Positions 1 to 8,036 of a stretch of DNA of 64,000 nucleotides are shown here, one piece after another; the stretch's first letter is position 1, and every line of letters starts with the position of its first letter. The notes under the pieces were generated by a model, which worked only from the letters and a program-made list of their open reading frames with translations, was not told where the DNA came from and did no database searches. The position numbers were made by a program, and so were the translations under genes. The DNA is from Proteiniborus sp. MB09-C3 (GTDB lineage: Bacteria; Bacillota; Clostridia; Tissierellales; Proteiniboraceae), in assembly GCF_030263895.1 (NCBI RefSeq), contig NZ_CP127161.1, positions 2,790,001 through 2,854,000 of the forward strand. Direction: 5' to 3'.

Positions 1-2382
1 TTTATCACCTAATTGTCTAAGGCTATTCATATCCATTCCATCAATTCTTTTACTTATGACTTTAACCCCGTTTACTTCAAAGCTCTCATTTATTATATCA
101 TCTAATTTTGACATAGCCAAATCCGATTTTAGTTTTTCAACTTCTTTTTCTAAATGCTTTGTATCATCAGTTATCTGCTGTACCCTACTTATTATATCCC
201 TTCTATTTGTTTTTAGAATATCAGCCATCTTCAATATCTGCATATCCATTTCTACAAACTGTTCATATGCTTTCTTTCCTGTAATAGCTTCAATCCTTCT
301 AACACCAGAAGCTATACCTGATTCACTTACTATCTTAAATATTCCTATTTGACTTGAGTTTGAAATATGGGTACCTCCGCATAGCTCTTTGCTGTAGTCA
401 CCGATTTTTACTAATCTAACTACATCACCGTATTTTTCATCAAATAGTGCAGCAGCTCCCTGATTTCTAGCATCCTCCAAGGAAGTCTCTACAATTCTTA
501 CATCTAATCCCTCAAATATTTTATCGTTAACAATTTCCTCTATTCTATCAATTTCTTCTTTTTTCAATGCCTCAAAGTGTGTAAAATCAAATCTCAATCT
601 ATCTGGCATTACCAATGAACCCGCTTGATTTACATGATTCCCAAGTACTTCCTTTAACGCTTTATGAAGCAAATGAGTCACCGAGTGATTTCTAGCCGTA
701 GATAGTCTTTCTGATTTATCAATCTCTGCGCAAACCTCAGCTCCACCTTTAAGTGTACCTTCAATTACTTCAACAAAATGTAAAATTTGTCCGCTGCCAT
801 TCTTCTTTGTATCATTTACTTTTGCAACAAATTCATTACCTCTTAGCAAGCCAGTATCGCCAACTTGACCTCCTCCTTCAGGATAAAAAGGAGTTTTGTC
901 TAATAGTATTATACCCTTTTCATTTGAGTTTAAAATTTGAACTTCATTTTCATCCTTTAAAACTGCAATTATTTTTGAACTTAAAGCCGTTTCTGTATAC
1001 CCAACAAAATCAGTTCTTATTGTACTATCAATTGACAATGGACTATCTTTACTCCATGCCTGATTATCACCTGCTTCTCTTGCCTTCCTAGCTCTTTCTC
1101 TCTGTTTCTCCATTTCAGAGTTGAATTCAATCTCATCAACCGATAAATTATGCTCTTCTAAAATTTCCTTAGTCAAATCGAGAGGGAAACCATAAGTATC
1201 GTATAATTTAAATGCAAATCCACCATTTAGTACTTTTTCATTATTATTTGACATATTTTCAATGTACTCATTTAGTATATTTATTCCCTGATCTATAGTT
1301 TCTTGGAATTTTTCTTCTTCAACCTTTAATATTTTTTGAACTTGAGGCAGTCTTTCTATTAAGTCGGGATATGCCTCTCCCCATAATTCAACTACAGTTG
1401 GTACTAGAGTATTTAAGAAATCAGTTTCTATTCCTAAAAGCTTGCCATGTCTTGCAGCTCTTCTAATCAATCTTCTTAGGACATAACCTCTGCCTTCATT
1501 GCTTGGCAAAACTCCATCGGAAACTAGAAATGTTACCGCTCTAATATGATCTGTAATTACCCTTATGGACATATCTTTCTTTTCATTTTCCCCGTAAGTA
1601 GCCCCACTCTTTTCTTCAACCTTTTTTAGCAATATTTTCATTACATCAGTACTGAAAATATTCTCTGCATTTTGCATTACAGCTGCAATTCTTTCAAGAC
1701 CCATTCCTGTATCAATATTTGGGTGTGGAACAAGGTTATAATTTCCTTCCTCATCCTTATCGAATTGTGAAAAGACAAGATTCCATACCTCTACATATCT
1801 ATCACAATCACATCCTGGCTTACATCTTTCGCTGCCACATCCGTATTTCTCGCCTCTATCCACATATATTTCAGAGCAAGGTCCACATGGCCCTACTTCG
1901 AGTTCCCAGAAGTTGTCTTCTTTTCCTAATTTAACAATCCTATCTGATTTGATTCCAATGTACTTATTCCATATTTCATAAGCTTCATCATCTTCCTCAT
2001 AAACTGAAACCCATAGCTTTTCCACTGGAATTTCCATTCTTTCAGTCATAAACTCCCATGCCCATTCAATAGCTTCTTTTTTAAAGTAATCTCCAAAAGA
2101 GAAATTACCTAACATCTCAAAAAAAGTGCCATGTCTTGCTGTTTTACCTACATTCTCAATATCATTTGTTCTAAAACATTTTTGGCAAGTTGCCATCCTT
2201 CTTCTAGGAGGTTCTTGTGCTCCCGTAAAATATGCTTTCAATGGTGCCATTCCTGCATTTATTAATAATAAACTTTTGTCATTTTTTGGTACTAAAGAAA
2301 AGCTTGGGGCAACCAAGTGTCCTTTTTCATTAAAAAAGTCTAAAAATTCTTTTCTGATTTCATTTAATTCTGTCTTTTTCAT
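1..2382 (-). CDS. alaS: Alanine--tRNA ligase, 3' end outside window
   Basis: Charges tRNA-Ala with alanine in the cytoplasm. 794 codons are visible; the family is usually about 870-880 residues, so only the C-terminal C-Ala part is cut off by the window edge. The N-terminal class II catalytic domain is recognisable (RTNDIENVGKTARHGTFFEM near residue 70). The editing domain has the zinc-binding pairs HSVTH (His566, His570) and CGGTH (Cys668, His672). The ATG follows GGGGAG at good spacing. It lies downstream of a T-box leader that reads an alanine codon. The permease and YrrD-like genes upstream match the neighbourhood of alaS in Bacillus. Identification is secure. Confidence 0.98.
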   Translation of the reverse strand, partial: MKKTELNEIRKEFLDFFNEKGHLVAPSFSLVPKNDKSLLLINAGMAPLKAYFTGAQEPPRRRMATCQKCFRTNDIENVGKTARHGTFFEMLGNFSFGDYFKKEAIEWAWEFMTERMEIPVEKLWVSVYEEDDEAYEIWNKYIGIKSDRIVKLGKEDNFWELEVGPCGPCSEIYVDRGEKYGCGSERCKPGCDCDRYVEVWNLVFSQFDKDEEGNYNLVPHPNIDTGMGLERIAAVMQNAENIFSTDVMKILLKKVEEKSGATYGENEKKDMSIRVITDHIRAVTFLVSDGVLPSNEGRGYVLRRLIRRAARHGKLLGIETDFLNTLVPTVVELWGEAYPDLIERLPQVQKILKVEEEKFQETIDQGINILNEYIENMSNNNEKVLNGGFAFKLYDTYGFPLDLTKEILEEHNLSVDEIEFNSEMEKQRERARKAREAGDNQAWSKDSPLSIDSTIRTDFVGYTETALSSKIIAVLKDENEVQILNSNEKGIILLDKTPFYPEGGGQVGDTGLLRGNEFVAKVNDTKKNGSGQILHFVEVIEGTLKGGAEVCAEIDKSERLSTARNHSVTHLLHKALKEVLGNHVNQAGSLVMPDRLRFDFTHFEALKKEEIDRIEEIVNDKIFEGLDVRIVETSLEDARNQGAAALFDEKYGDVVRLVKIGDYSKELCGGTHISNSSQIGIFKIVSESGIASGVRRIEAITGKKAYEQFVEMDMQILKMADILKTNRRDIISRVQQITDDTKHLEKEVEKLKSDLAMSKLDDIINESFEVNGVKVISKRIDGMDMNSLRQLGDK

Positions 2383-2700
2383 AACCTATCTCCCCTCTAA
2401 TCATTTTTTAAATATAAAAAACTCGCCCCTATATCCTACTTAGGGGCGAGTTTACCCGCGGTACCACCCTACTTACTAAAAGTTAGCCTCTCAAAAAGAT
2501 AACGGATAAACCGGAAACCTCTACTATATATTCAAGGCTCCAACTCCAGGACTGCTTCAATATCCTTGCCTAAATGCCTTCCAGCCTAGGGCATTCTCTC
2601 TGCAAGGTTTGGAATATTTACTAATTCCTTTCATTGTTGTTAAATATTTATTTCTTTATAAAATAATTTATTCTCTCTATCTGTTATTGAACTATCTATA
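2383..2700 (-). promoter_or_regulatory. T-box leader of alaS (tRNA-Ala sensing)
   Basis: The conserved T-box core AGGGTGGTACCGCG lies at 2457-2470 (complement), followed at once by a strong terminator hairpin. Upstream Stem I elements include an AGAGA turn near 2600 and the specifier loop, which reads GAAGCAGTC with GCA (Ala) at 2553-2555. Uncharged tRNA-Ala should pair with GCA and the core, stabilise the antiterminator and let alaS be transcribed. The specifier codon agrees with the downstream gene. Confidence 0.95.
2412..2450 (-). terminator. T-box attenuator terminator of alaS
   Basis: A perfect 10-bp stem (2422-2431 with 2441-2450, CTCGCCCCTA/TAGGGGCGAG) is followed on the minus strand by a T run. 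It overlaps the 3' side of the T-box antiterminator, as expected for a transcription-attenuation switch. Confidence 0.93.
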
Positions 2701-2706
2701 GATAGG

Positions 2707-2735
2707 ATTATAATTTATAAGCCGTATTTTGTCAA
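2707..2735 (-). promoter_or_regulatory. SigA promoter of alaS
   Basis: TTGACA (2730-2735, complement), a 17-bp spacer and TATAAT (2707-2712) form a consensus vegetative promoter that would start the T-box leader near 2700. Confidence 0.88.
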
Positions 2736-2741
2736 TATAGG

Positions 2742-3920
2742 TTATATGCGAGAAATTTTGTCAATTAGAAAGCTTGAAACTATCTTCAGAACTATTGTCG
2801 CAGGAATTGCAAAGAGCATGCCTGTAATTCCGAAATAGCTTCCTCCTATTAAAAGTGCCAGCATTATAATTACAGGATGGACCCCAACACTTTCTCCAAC
2901 TATTTTAGGTGCTATTATGTTACTCTCTAATTGCTGAATAACTGTGAAAGAAATTATGACCCATAGAGCTTTCATAGGACTTTTTAACAGAGCAAATACT
3001 ATAGCAGGGAAAATGCCTATTATAGGGCCAAAATAAGGTATTATATCTGCTATACCAGCAACTAAACCAATGATTATGGCAAAATCTACTCCAATAATCA
3101 GTAAAGCTATTGAAGAAGAAATACCAACAAAAGTACAGACTAATAACTGCCCTCTAATAAATCTTCCTAAAACTTTATCAACCTCTCTTCCAATTTTTAA
3201 AACATCATTTCTTTGATTTTTAGGAATTATGAGTGTGATTTTTTTCTTAAAATAATCTTTATCTTTTAAAAAATAATACGCCATAATAGGTACAATAACA
3301 AAGCTCACCATCTTTGAGAAAATACTAATTGCAGAATTAGTGATATTTCTCAAATAATTGAGAATCAGTACCTGAAAATTCTTAAGATTTTCAAAGAAAA
3401 CTTCTTTTATTGCCTGAAACTCTGGAGGTAATTTATCTAAATGCTTAGAATACTTCACAGAGATGTTATTAAAATAATCATATATTCTATTGAAATAGCT
3501 AGGCAACAACCTTACTAAATTTTCAAACTCACTAGATAATTTTGGTACAATGGATACTATTAGTAAAATGATTAGAGTTAATAAAAACAAATATATAAGT
3601 AATATGCTATATGATCTTTTAAATCCTCTTTTTTCAATGATATTTACTAATGGATTAAGTAAATAAGATAGTACTATTGAATAGAACACCAATAAAAGTA
3701 ATGGAGCAATTTTACTATATCCCTTAAAAAGATTATAAAATATAACTATTAGAATAACTATCACAAAAGTAAAGATAATTTTTCTACGTGAAAATTGAAG
3801 CCTATTTTCAGGCTTCACATATCTGTTGCCAATATTCAATAAGAAATATATACATAATCCCAACAATGCGGTTATAAATATACTTCGTAAATAGTCACTT
3901 AGTTTTAGAAGATTATCCAT
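2742..3920 (-). CDS. AI-2E family transporter (PerM/YrrI-like)
   Basis: 392-residue integral membrane protein of the AI-2E/PerM family (UPF0118). It has several hydrophobic helices: two or three in the first 110 residues, then a soluble stretch around residues 120-190, then about five more helices. The C-terminal signature GPIIGIFPAIV and the following Q-rich loop (TVIQQLESNIIAPKIVGESV) are typical of the family. Substrates are unproven for most members; proposals include AI-2 export and ion antiport. B. subtilis has the homologue yrrI directly upstream of alaS, so the synteny is conserved. The ATG is preceded by AAGGGAG. The family call is secure and the substrate is unknown. Confidence 0.9.
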   Translation of the reverse strand: MDNLLKLSDYLRSIFITALLGLCIYFLLNIGNRYVKPENRLQFSRRKIIFTFVIVILIVIFYNLFKGYSKIAPLLLLVFYSIVLSYLLNPLVNIIEKRGFKRSYSILLIYLFLLTLIILLIVSIVPKLSSEFENLVRLLPSYFNRIYDYFNNISVKYSKHLDKLPPEFQAIKEVFFENLKNFQVLILNYLRNITNSAISIFSKMVSFVIVPIMAYYFLKDKDYFKKKITLIIPKNQRNDVLKIGREVDKVLGRFIRGQLLVCTFVGISSSIALLIIGVDFAIIIGLVAGIADIIPYFGPIIGIFPAIVFALLKSPMKALWVIISFTVIQQLESNIIAPKIVGESVGVHPVIIMLALLIGGSYFGITGMLFAIPATIVLKIVSSFLIDKISRI

Positions 3921-3966
3921 AATGTGGCTCCCTTTGATGTAAATTAAAGGCAGCTAAGCTGCCTTA

Positions 3967-4128
3967 TTAAAATAATCCTATATTGCTAACAACACTCGTT
4001 ACTATTCTTCTACCTACCTTCATTGCTTTTCTTCTCTGTCTTGGGCTCATCCTTGTGATTGCATACATTCCAGCAGTAGCACCTATTAAACTCCCTGCTA
4101 CAATTCCTGATATAAATCTTCCTTTCAT
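3967..4128 (-). CDS. Small YtxH-like membrane protein
   Basis: 53-residue protein with one glycine/alanine-rich hydrophobic helix at residues 5-24 and a basic tail (SPRQRRKAMKVGRR). This resembles the N-terminal part of YtxH/general-stress small proteins. The ATG used here has GGGGTGA five bases upstream; a longer upstream reading frame would run through that ribosome site and is less likely. It lies between the AI-2E permease and the PRC-barrel gene and is probably co-transcribed. Function unknown. Confidence 0.7.
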   Translation of the reverse strand: MKGRFISGIVAGSLIGATAGMYAITRMSPRQRRKAMKVGRRIVTSVVSNIGLF

Positions 4129-4177
4129 ATTCTCACCCCATTTTTTAGATTCTTTATACTTAGTTTGGTACAAATTT

Positions 4178-4711
4178 TCAAAGTAATTCTAGAAGTTTTT
4201 TGTAATCTTCCTTATATCTGTCAAATGAATTTTTAGCTTCATTACTTATAATAATAGAATTCTCCCCAAAAACTGCCTCAGTAGTATATGGCAATACATT
4301 TCTACCTTCTTTAATATCTTGAATTAACCCATCTGTAAGTATAAAACCTATTATTTTTCCGTTTTTATCATCTATTAAAGTATCTTTTACATGCCCCAGA
4401 CTCTCTCCATCTTCAGTTAAGATTTCTTCTTCAATTATTTTTTTTTCATTAATTAACTGATTTATTTCTGGTAATAAACTAGATTTTTCTATCATATTTT
4501 CGTTTTTGATAATCAATGCTTCTTCGCCTATTGAATCAATATTATTAAATTGAATTATTTTAGCCTCTCTAAAAATATTTCCTTCACTAACTAGAAAACC
4601 TACTATTCTATATTTTTTCTTTGAATATATTACTTCCTTTACAGTCGCAATTTTGCTTCCAGATTTTTTACATATTACTGGGAGTCCAATTATCTCACTT
4701 ACTTTCCTCAA
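4178..4711 (-). CDS. PRC-barrel domain protein (YrrD-like)
   Basis: 177 residues with two PRC-barrel-like halves: residues 1-80 (starting RKVSEIIGLPVICKKSGSKI) and about 90-165 (ILTEDGESLGHVKDTLID). This matches B. subtilis YrrD, also encoded just upstream of alaS. PRC barrels are small beta folds that often mediate protein or RNA contacts; no enzymatic residues are evident. The start is TTG, supported by AAAGGAG eight bases upstream. It is probably the first gene of the unit that runs into the YtxH-like and AI-2E genes. Confidence 0.82.
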   Translation of the reverse strand: MRKVSEIIGLPVICKKSGSKIATVKEVIYSKKKYRIVGFLVSEGNIFREAKIIQFNNIDSIGEEALIIKNENMIEKSSLLPEINQLINEKKIIEEEILTEDGESLGHVKDTLIDDKNGKIIGFILTDGLIQDIKEGRNVLPYTTEAVFGENSIIISNEAKNSFDRYKEDYKKLLELL

Positions 4712-4780
4712 TTGAATTACTCCTTTTATAAATTTCTATGTAATTAGTATTCCACATTAACAGTTGAATATTATTTTGTT

Positions 4781-4846
4781 TATTTCCACAGTTTGCATTT
4801 TTCGTAGTCTCGCAACGCAAGTTTATTTGCTCCCTGCTCTCACATA
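4781..4846. other. GC-richer island in intergenic DNA, unassigned
   Basis: Within the 295-bp gap between the YrrD-like gene and iscU, 4781-4846 is visibly richer in G and C than its surroundings. On the minus strand it is part of a reading frame with no start codon near its beginning (LCESREQINLRCETTKN...). It could be a remnant of a repeated element or a structured RNA. The only other structure seen in this gap is the iscU terminator. Confidence 0.3.
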
Positions 4847-4953
4847 AATTTGATTCTTACAGGACATTCCTATATAAACCTACAATAAGATTAGCATAAT
4901 TACAGTACTCAGAAACTAGTTTTCTAATTAGTTGTTGACTTTCATATAGAAAA

Positions 4954-4997
4954 AGAGGCTGTTTCATAACTGATTTGTAAGTTATGAAACAGCCTCT
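4954..4997 (-). terminator. Terminator of iscR-iscS-iscU operon
   Basis: A perfect 17-bp inverted repeat (4954-4970 with 4981-4997) is followed on the minus strand by TTTTT. It lies just past the iscU stop codon. Confidence 0.92.
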
Positions 4998-5006
4998 TAA
5001 GTTCTC

Positions 5007-5432
5007 TTATTCGTGATCGTGAACATCCTCATCAGGATTAAAGTTTTCTAATCCTTCTATGACCACATTATTCTTCTTAGAATAGTCATATAAAGCTGAT
5101 TTAATAGCCTGCTCAGCTAACACTGAGCAATGCATTTTAACTGGAGGTAAGCCATCTAAAGCTTGAGCTACAGCTTTATTCGTAAGCTTCATTGCTTCTT
5201 GTATGGTCTTTCCCTTTATTAGTTCTGTAGCCATACTTGAAGAAGCTATTGCTGAGCCACATCCAAAAGTCTTAAATTTTACATCAACAATAGTATCATT
5301 TTCGATTTTTAAATACATTTTCATTATATCTCCACACTTTGGATTTCCTACTTGACCAATTCCATCAGCATTTTCAATCTCTCCAACATTTCTAGGATTC
5401 ATAAAATGCTCCATAACTTTTTCTGAGTACAT
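5007..5432 (-). CDS. iscU: Fe-S cluster scaffold protein IscU/NifU-like
   Basis: 141-residue scaffold on which [2Fe-2S]/[4Fe-4S] clusters are assembled before transfer to apoproteins. The three cluster-ligand cysteines are visible: Cys33 (NPKCGD, with the characteristic Asp35), Cys58 (FGCGSAIASS) and Cys102 (MHCSVLAEQA). The C-terminus is His/Asp-rich (DVHDHE). The start follows AAGGGGG. It is the last gene of iscR-iscS-iscU, 12 bp after iscS, with a strong terminator behind. hscA, hscB and fdx are absent, as is common in Clostridia with a minimal ISC set. Confidence 0.96.
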   Translation of the reverse strand: MYSEKVMEHFMNPRNVGEIENADGIGQVGNPKCGDIMKMYLKIENDTIVDVKFKTFGCGSAIASSSMATELIKGKTIQEAMKLTNKAVAQALDGLPPVKMHCSVLAEQAIKSALYDYSKKNNVVIEGLENFNPDEDVHDHE

Positions 5433-5444
5433 AATTTTACCCCC

Positions 5445-6620
5445 TTATATCCTTTTTACATTTTCGTATAATGGTGACATTTCTCTTAATCTATCAACTA
5501 TTTTAACTAAATTCTCTACTACATAGTCTATTTCTTCTTCTGTATTAAAATCTCCCAATGTAAGTCTTAAGGATCCATGAGCAATTTCATGAGGAAGTCC
5601 TATGGCCAATAATACATGTGAAGGATCTAATGAGCCTGATGTACATGCTGAGCCGCTAGAAGCTGATATTCCTACCATATCTAAACTCAGTAACAAAGAC
5701 TCTCCTTCAATAAATTCAAAGGAGAAGTTAACATTACCAGGCAGTCTATTTTTAGGATGTCCATTTAGTCTGACATAGCCAATGTTTTTATATATATCCT
5801 TTATGAACTTATCTCTTAATCTCGTAAGATTGCTATTATGCTCGTCTATAGTTTCATAAGCTAGCTCTATAGCTTTGCCAAACCCAACTATACCAGGAAT
5901 GTTTTCTGTCCCAGCTCTTCTGTTTTTTTCCTGAGCTCCACCATGTATATGTGGATGAATCTTTACTCCTTGTCTTATATAAAGAGCTCCTACACCCTTT
6001 GGTCCATATAATTTATGGGCAGACATAGACAAGAGATCAATGTTCAAGTCATCAACATCTATATTAATATTTCCTATTGCCTGTACAGCATCAGTATGGA
6101 AATAAATCTTATTTTCCTTAGCTATATTACCAATTTCTTTTATTGGCTGTATGGTGCCAATTTCATTATTTGCAAACATTATAGAAATTAAGATGGTCTT
6201 ATCAGTAATTGAATCTTTTAATTGCTCAATATTCACTGTTCCATTTTCATCTACGTCTAAATAAGTAACCTTAAAACCATTCTTTTCTAGGTACTCACAT
6301 GTGTGAAGAACCCCATGATGTTCTATTTTTGAAGTAATAATATGATTACCCTTGTCTTTATTTGCAAAAGCAATTCCCTTTATTGCCCAGTTATCGGCCT
6401 CTGAACCACCACCTGTAAAGAAAATTTCTCTTGAATTAGCATTTAATACCTTTGCAACCTTTTCTCTGGCCTCATCTATAGCAGCTCTAGTTTCTTGACC
6501 CAGTCTATAAATACTAGATGGGTTTCCATACTTTTCTGTAAAGTAAGGAAGCATTGCTTTAAGAACTTCTTCTTTTACAGGAGTAGTTGCTGCATTATCT
6601 AGATATACTTGTCTTATCAT
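5445..6620 (-). CDS. iscS: Cysteine desulfurase IscS/NifS
   Basis: 391-residue PLP enzyme that removes sulfur from L-cysteine as a protein persulfide and gives it to IscU. The PLP-binding lysine is Lys203 in SMSAHKLYGPKG. The active-site cysteine is Cys326 in SSGSACTSGS, inside the long mobile loop of class I (IscS/NifS) desulfurases. His101-His102 (EHHG) stack on the cofactor in this family. It lies between iscR and iscU in one transcription unit. Confidence 0.97.
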   Translation of the reverse strand: MIRQVYLDNAATTPVKEEVLKAMLPYFTEKYGNPSSIYRLGQETRAAIDEAREKVAKVLNANSREIFFTGGGSEADNWAIKGIAFANKDKGNHIITSKIEHHGVLHTCEYLEKNGFKVTYLDVDENGTVNIEQLKDSITDKTILISIMFANNEIGTIQPIKEIGNIAKENKIYFHTDAVQAIGNINIDVDDLNIDLLSMSAHKLYGPKGVGALYIRQGVKIHPHIHGGAQEKNRRAGTENIPGIVGFGKAIELAYETIDEHNSNLTRLRDKFIKDIYKNIGYVRLNGHPKNRLPGNVNFSFEFIEGESLLLSLDMVGISASSGSACTSGSLDPSHVLLAIGLPHEIAHGSLRLTLGDFNTEEEIDYVVENLVKIVDRLREMSPLYENVKRI

Positions 6621-6663
6621 ATTTCATCCTCCCAATAAGTTGTACATATTTTAAAAAATAAGG

Positions 6664-7113
6664 CTAAATATAGTACATGTATCCTTTACTTCCATTTATT
6701 TTTATAAAATCATCAACCATATCTTGTAATGTGATTGAATCAATTACATCATTAATACTGTTTCTAATCTTAACCCAAACATTTTTAGTAACACAGAAAT
6801 CCTCTTTTACACACTTACCTAAATTTTCATCAAGTACACACTCTGACGGTGCAATATCTCCTTCTAAAGCTCTTATAACATCTCCTACTGTAATGTTCTT
6901 AGGATCGTCATTAAGTAGATACCCTCCTTGAGCTCCTCTTACACTCGTTGCTAGTCCATTTTTTCTTAAAACTGCAATTAGCTGTTCCAAATAATGTTCA
7001 GATATATCCTGACTCTCAGCTATATTCCTTAGCACAACAGGACCTTCCCCATAGTGTAAGGCTAATTCAAACATAGCCTTAAGCCCGTATCTCCCTTTTG
7101 TTGAAAGCTTCAT
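6664..7113 (-). CDS. iscR: Rrf2 family Fe-S regulator IscR
   Basis: 149-residue Rrf2 repressor. The N-terminal winged helix begins MKLSTKGRYGLKAM. Three cysteines (Cys92, Cys101, Cys107) fall where IscR ligates a [2Fe-2S] cluster. The first gene of the isc operon, it probably represses its own promoter when the cell has enough clusters. The promoter at 7163-7191 overlaps AT-rich palindromic sequence that could hold its operator, but I cannot define the site. CymR-type Rrf2 proteins lack these cysteines, so IscR is the better call. Confidence 0.93.
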   Translation of the reverse strand: MKLSTKGRYGLKAMFELALHYGEGPVVLRNIAESQDISEHYLEQLIAVLRKNGLATSVRGAQGGYLLNDDPKNITVGDVIRALEGDIAPSECVLDENLGKCVKEDFCVTKNVWVKIRNSINDVIDSITLQDMVDDFIKINGSKGYMYYI

Positions 7114-7162
7114 TAAACCACCTCTTTATAATTCCAAGTATATTACTAGGCTTTCTTTTCTA

Positions 7163-7191
7163 AGTATATTATACCCTACTATTTCTGTCAA
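7163..7191 (-). promoter_or_regulatory. SigA promoter of iscR operon
   Basis: TTGACA (7186-7191, complement), a 17-bp spacer and TATACT (7163-7168), about 50 bp before the iscR start codon. Confidence 0.85.
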
Positions 7192-7240
7192 CATTCAATT
7201 TAAAATAATTATTTTTTTGCTGCTTTCAAAAAAAAATTAA

Positions 7241-7289
7241 AGGCTACTAACATTAATTAGTAGCCTAAGAGGAGCTAATTGCTCCTCTT
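7241..7289 (-). terminator. Double hairpin terminator after the spore-type protein gene
   Basis: Two adjacent hairpins. AGGCTACTAA/TTAGTAGCCT (7241-7250, 7257-7266) is followed on the minus strand by a T-rich run. AAGAGGAGC/GCTCCTCTT (7267-7275, 7281-7289) has T residues on its plus side. The first should end the minus-strand gene at 7292. Confidence 0.8.
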
Positions 7290-7291
7290 TT

Positions 7292-7924
7292 TTATGCATC
7301 TGGGAATAAATCTTCAAATTGAGGAGGGAAGAAATCTGGGAATGGTTCATACTCAAAATTATCACAAATACCCGTTGGACTGAATTCTTCACACTCAGGT
7401 GGTTCTGGACAGAATCCGAATGCTGGAATAAGTAATTGCACTCTGCCTACAACTTTTACAATTATGAATACTCCAACAGCAAATGATAACACACAACCGC
7501 TTTGAGTTGGCTCTCCTAATACTCTTGAAGCTGTTTCCACCACTATTCTAAAATCAAATTCATCTCTAGCATCTGGAATAAATAATATTATGTCTTTAAA
7601 AATATCTGGTAAAAATCCGTTTATAACGGTTCCGTCAGTAGTTATTACCTCAAATGGTACTCTTAAAGTAAATCTTACTCTTCTGAAATTCGGCCTGTTT
7701 TGTATATCTGTTACGACTAAAGTATTTTCCACAATAAAACCAGGTCTAAATCTGATGTTTGCAAATGTTTTTTCTCCCAATTCAACATCTATTCTTGGGA
7801 AACATTCTCTTTGTTGACAATGTGCGTATACCTTATCAGTAATAATACATACTGTTTCAGTAATATAACTTAGATCATCCGGCACAAATGGATCACCAGG
7901 ACTTGGATCGAATCCGTTTACCAT
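7292..7924 (-). CDS. Clostridial spore-type protein of unknown function
   Basis: 210 residues with no signal peptide. The N-terminal half has a run resembling a motif I recall in clostridial sporulation-associated proteins (ITDKVYAHCQQRECFPRIDV), followed by beta-rich sequence (FRPGFIVENTLVVTDIQ). The C-terminus is acidic and aromatic (FEYEPFPDFFPPQFEDLFPD). Five cysteines are spread through the protein. The ATG chosen has AAAGGAGTG in front; a longer upstream frame would include that site. It sits at the edge of a probable spore-surface glycosylation island, so a coat or exosporium role is likely, but this is inference. I cannot assign a named family. Confidence 0.6.
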   Translation of the reverse strand: MVNGFDPSPGDPFVPDDLSYITETVCIITDKVYAHCQQRECFPRIDVELGEKTFANIRFRPGFIVENTLVVTDIQNRPNFRRVRFTLRVPFEVITTDGTVINGFLPDIFKDIILFIPDARDEFDFRIVVETASRVLGEPTQSGCVLSFAVGVFIIVKVVGRVQLLIPAFGFCPEPPECEEFSPTGICDNFEYEPFPDFFPPQFEDLFPDA

Positions 7925-8036
7925 AGTTTTCACTCCTTTACCCAAATATAATTTAATAAAATCATCTTTACTTTCATATTATGAATTATAGATAGAATTG
8001 TGATTGTTTTTTAATATGTTTGAAAGGGTGATATTG

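Noticed and set aside
56-2443. Several plus-strand reading frames of 71-112 codons
   Set aside because: They are opposite-strand shadows of alaS, which covers the region without interruption and has full family motifs.
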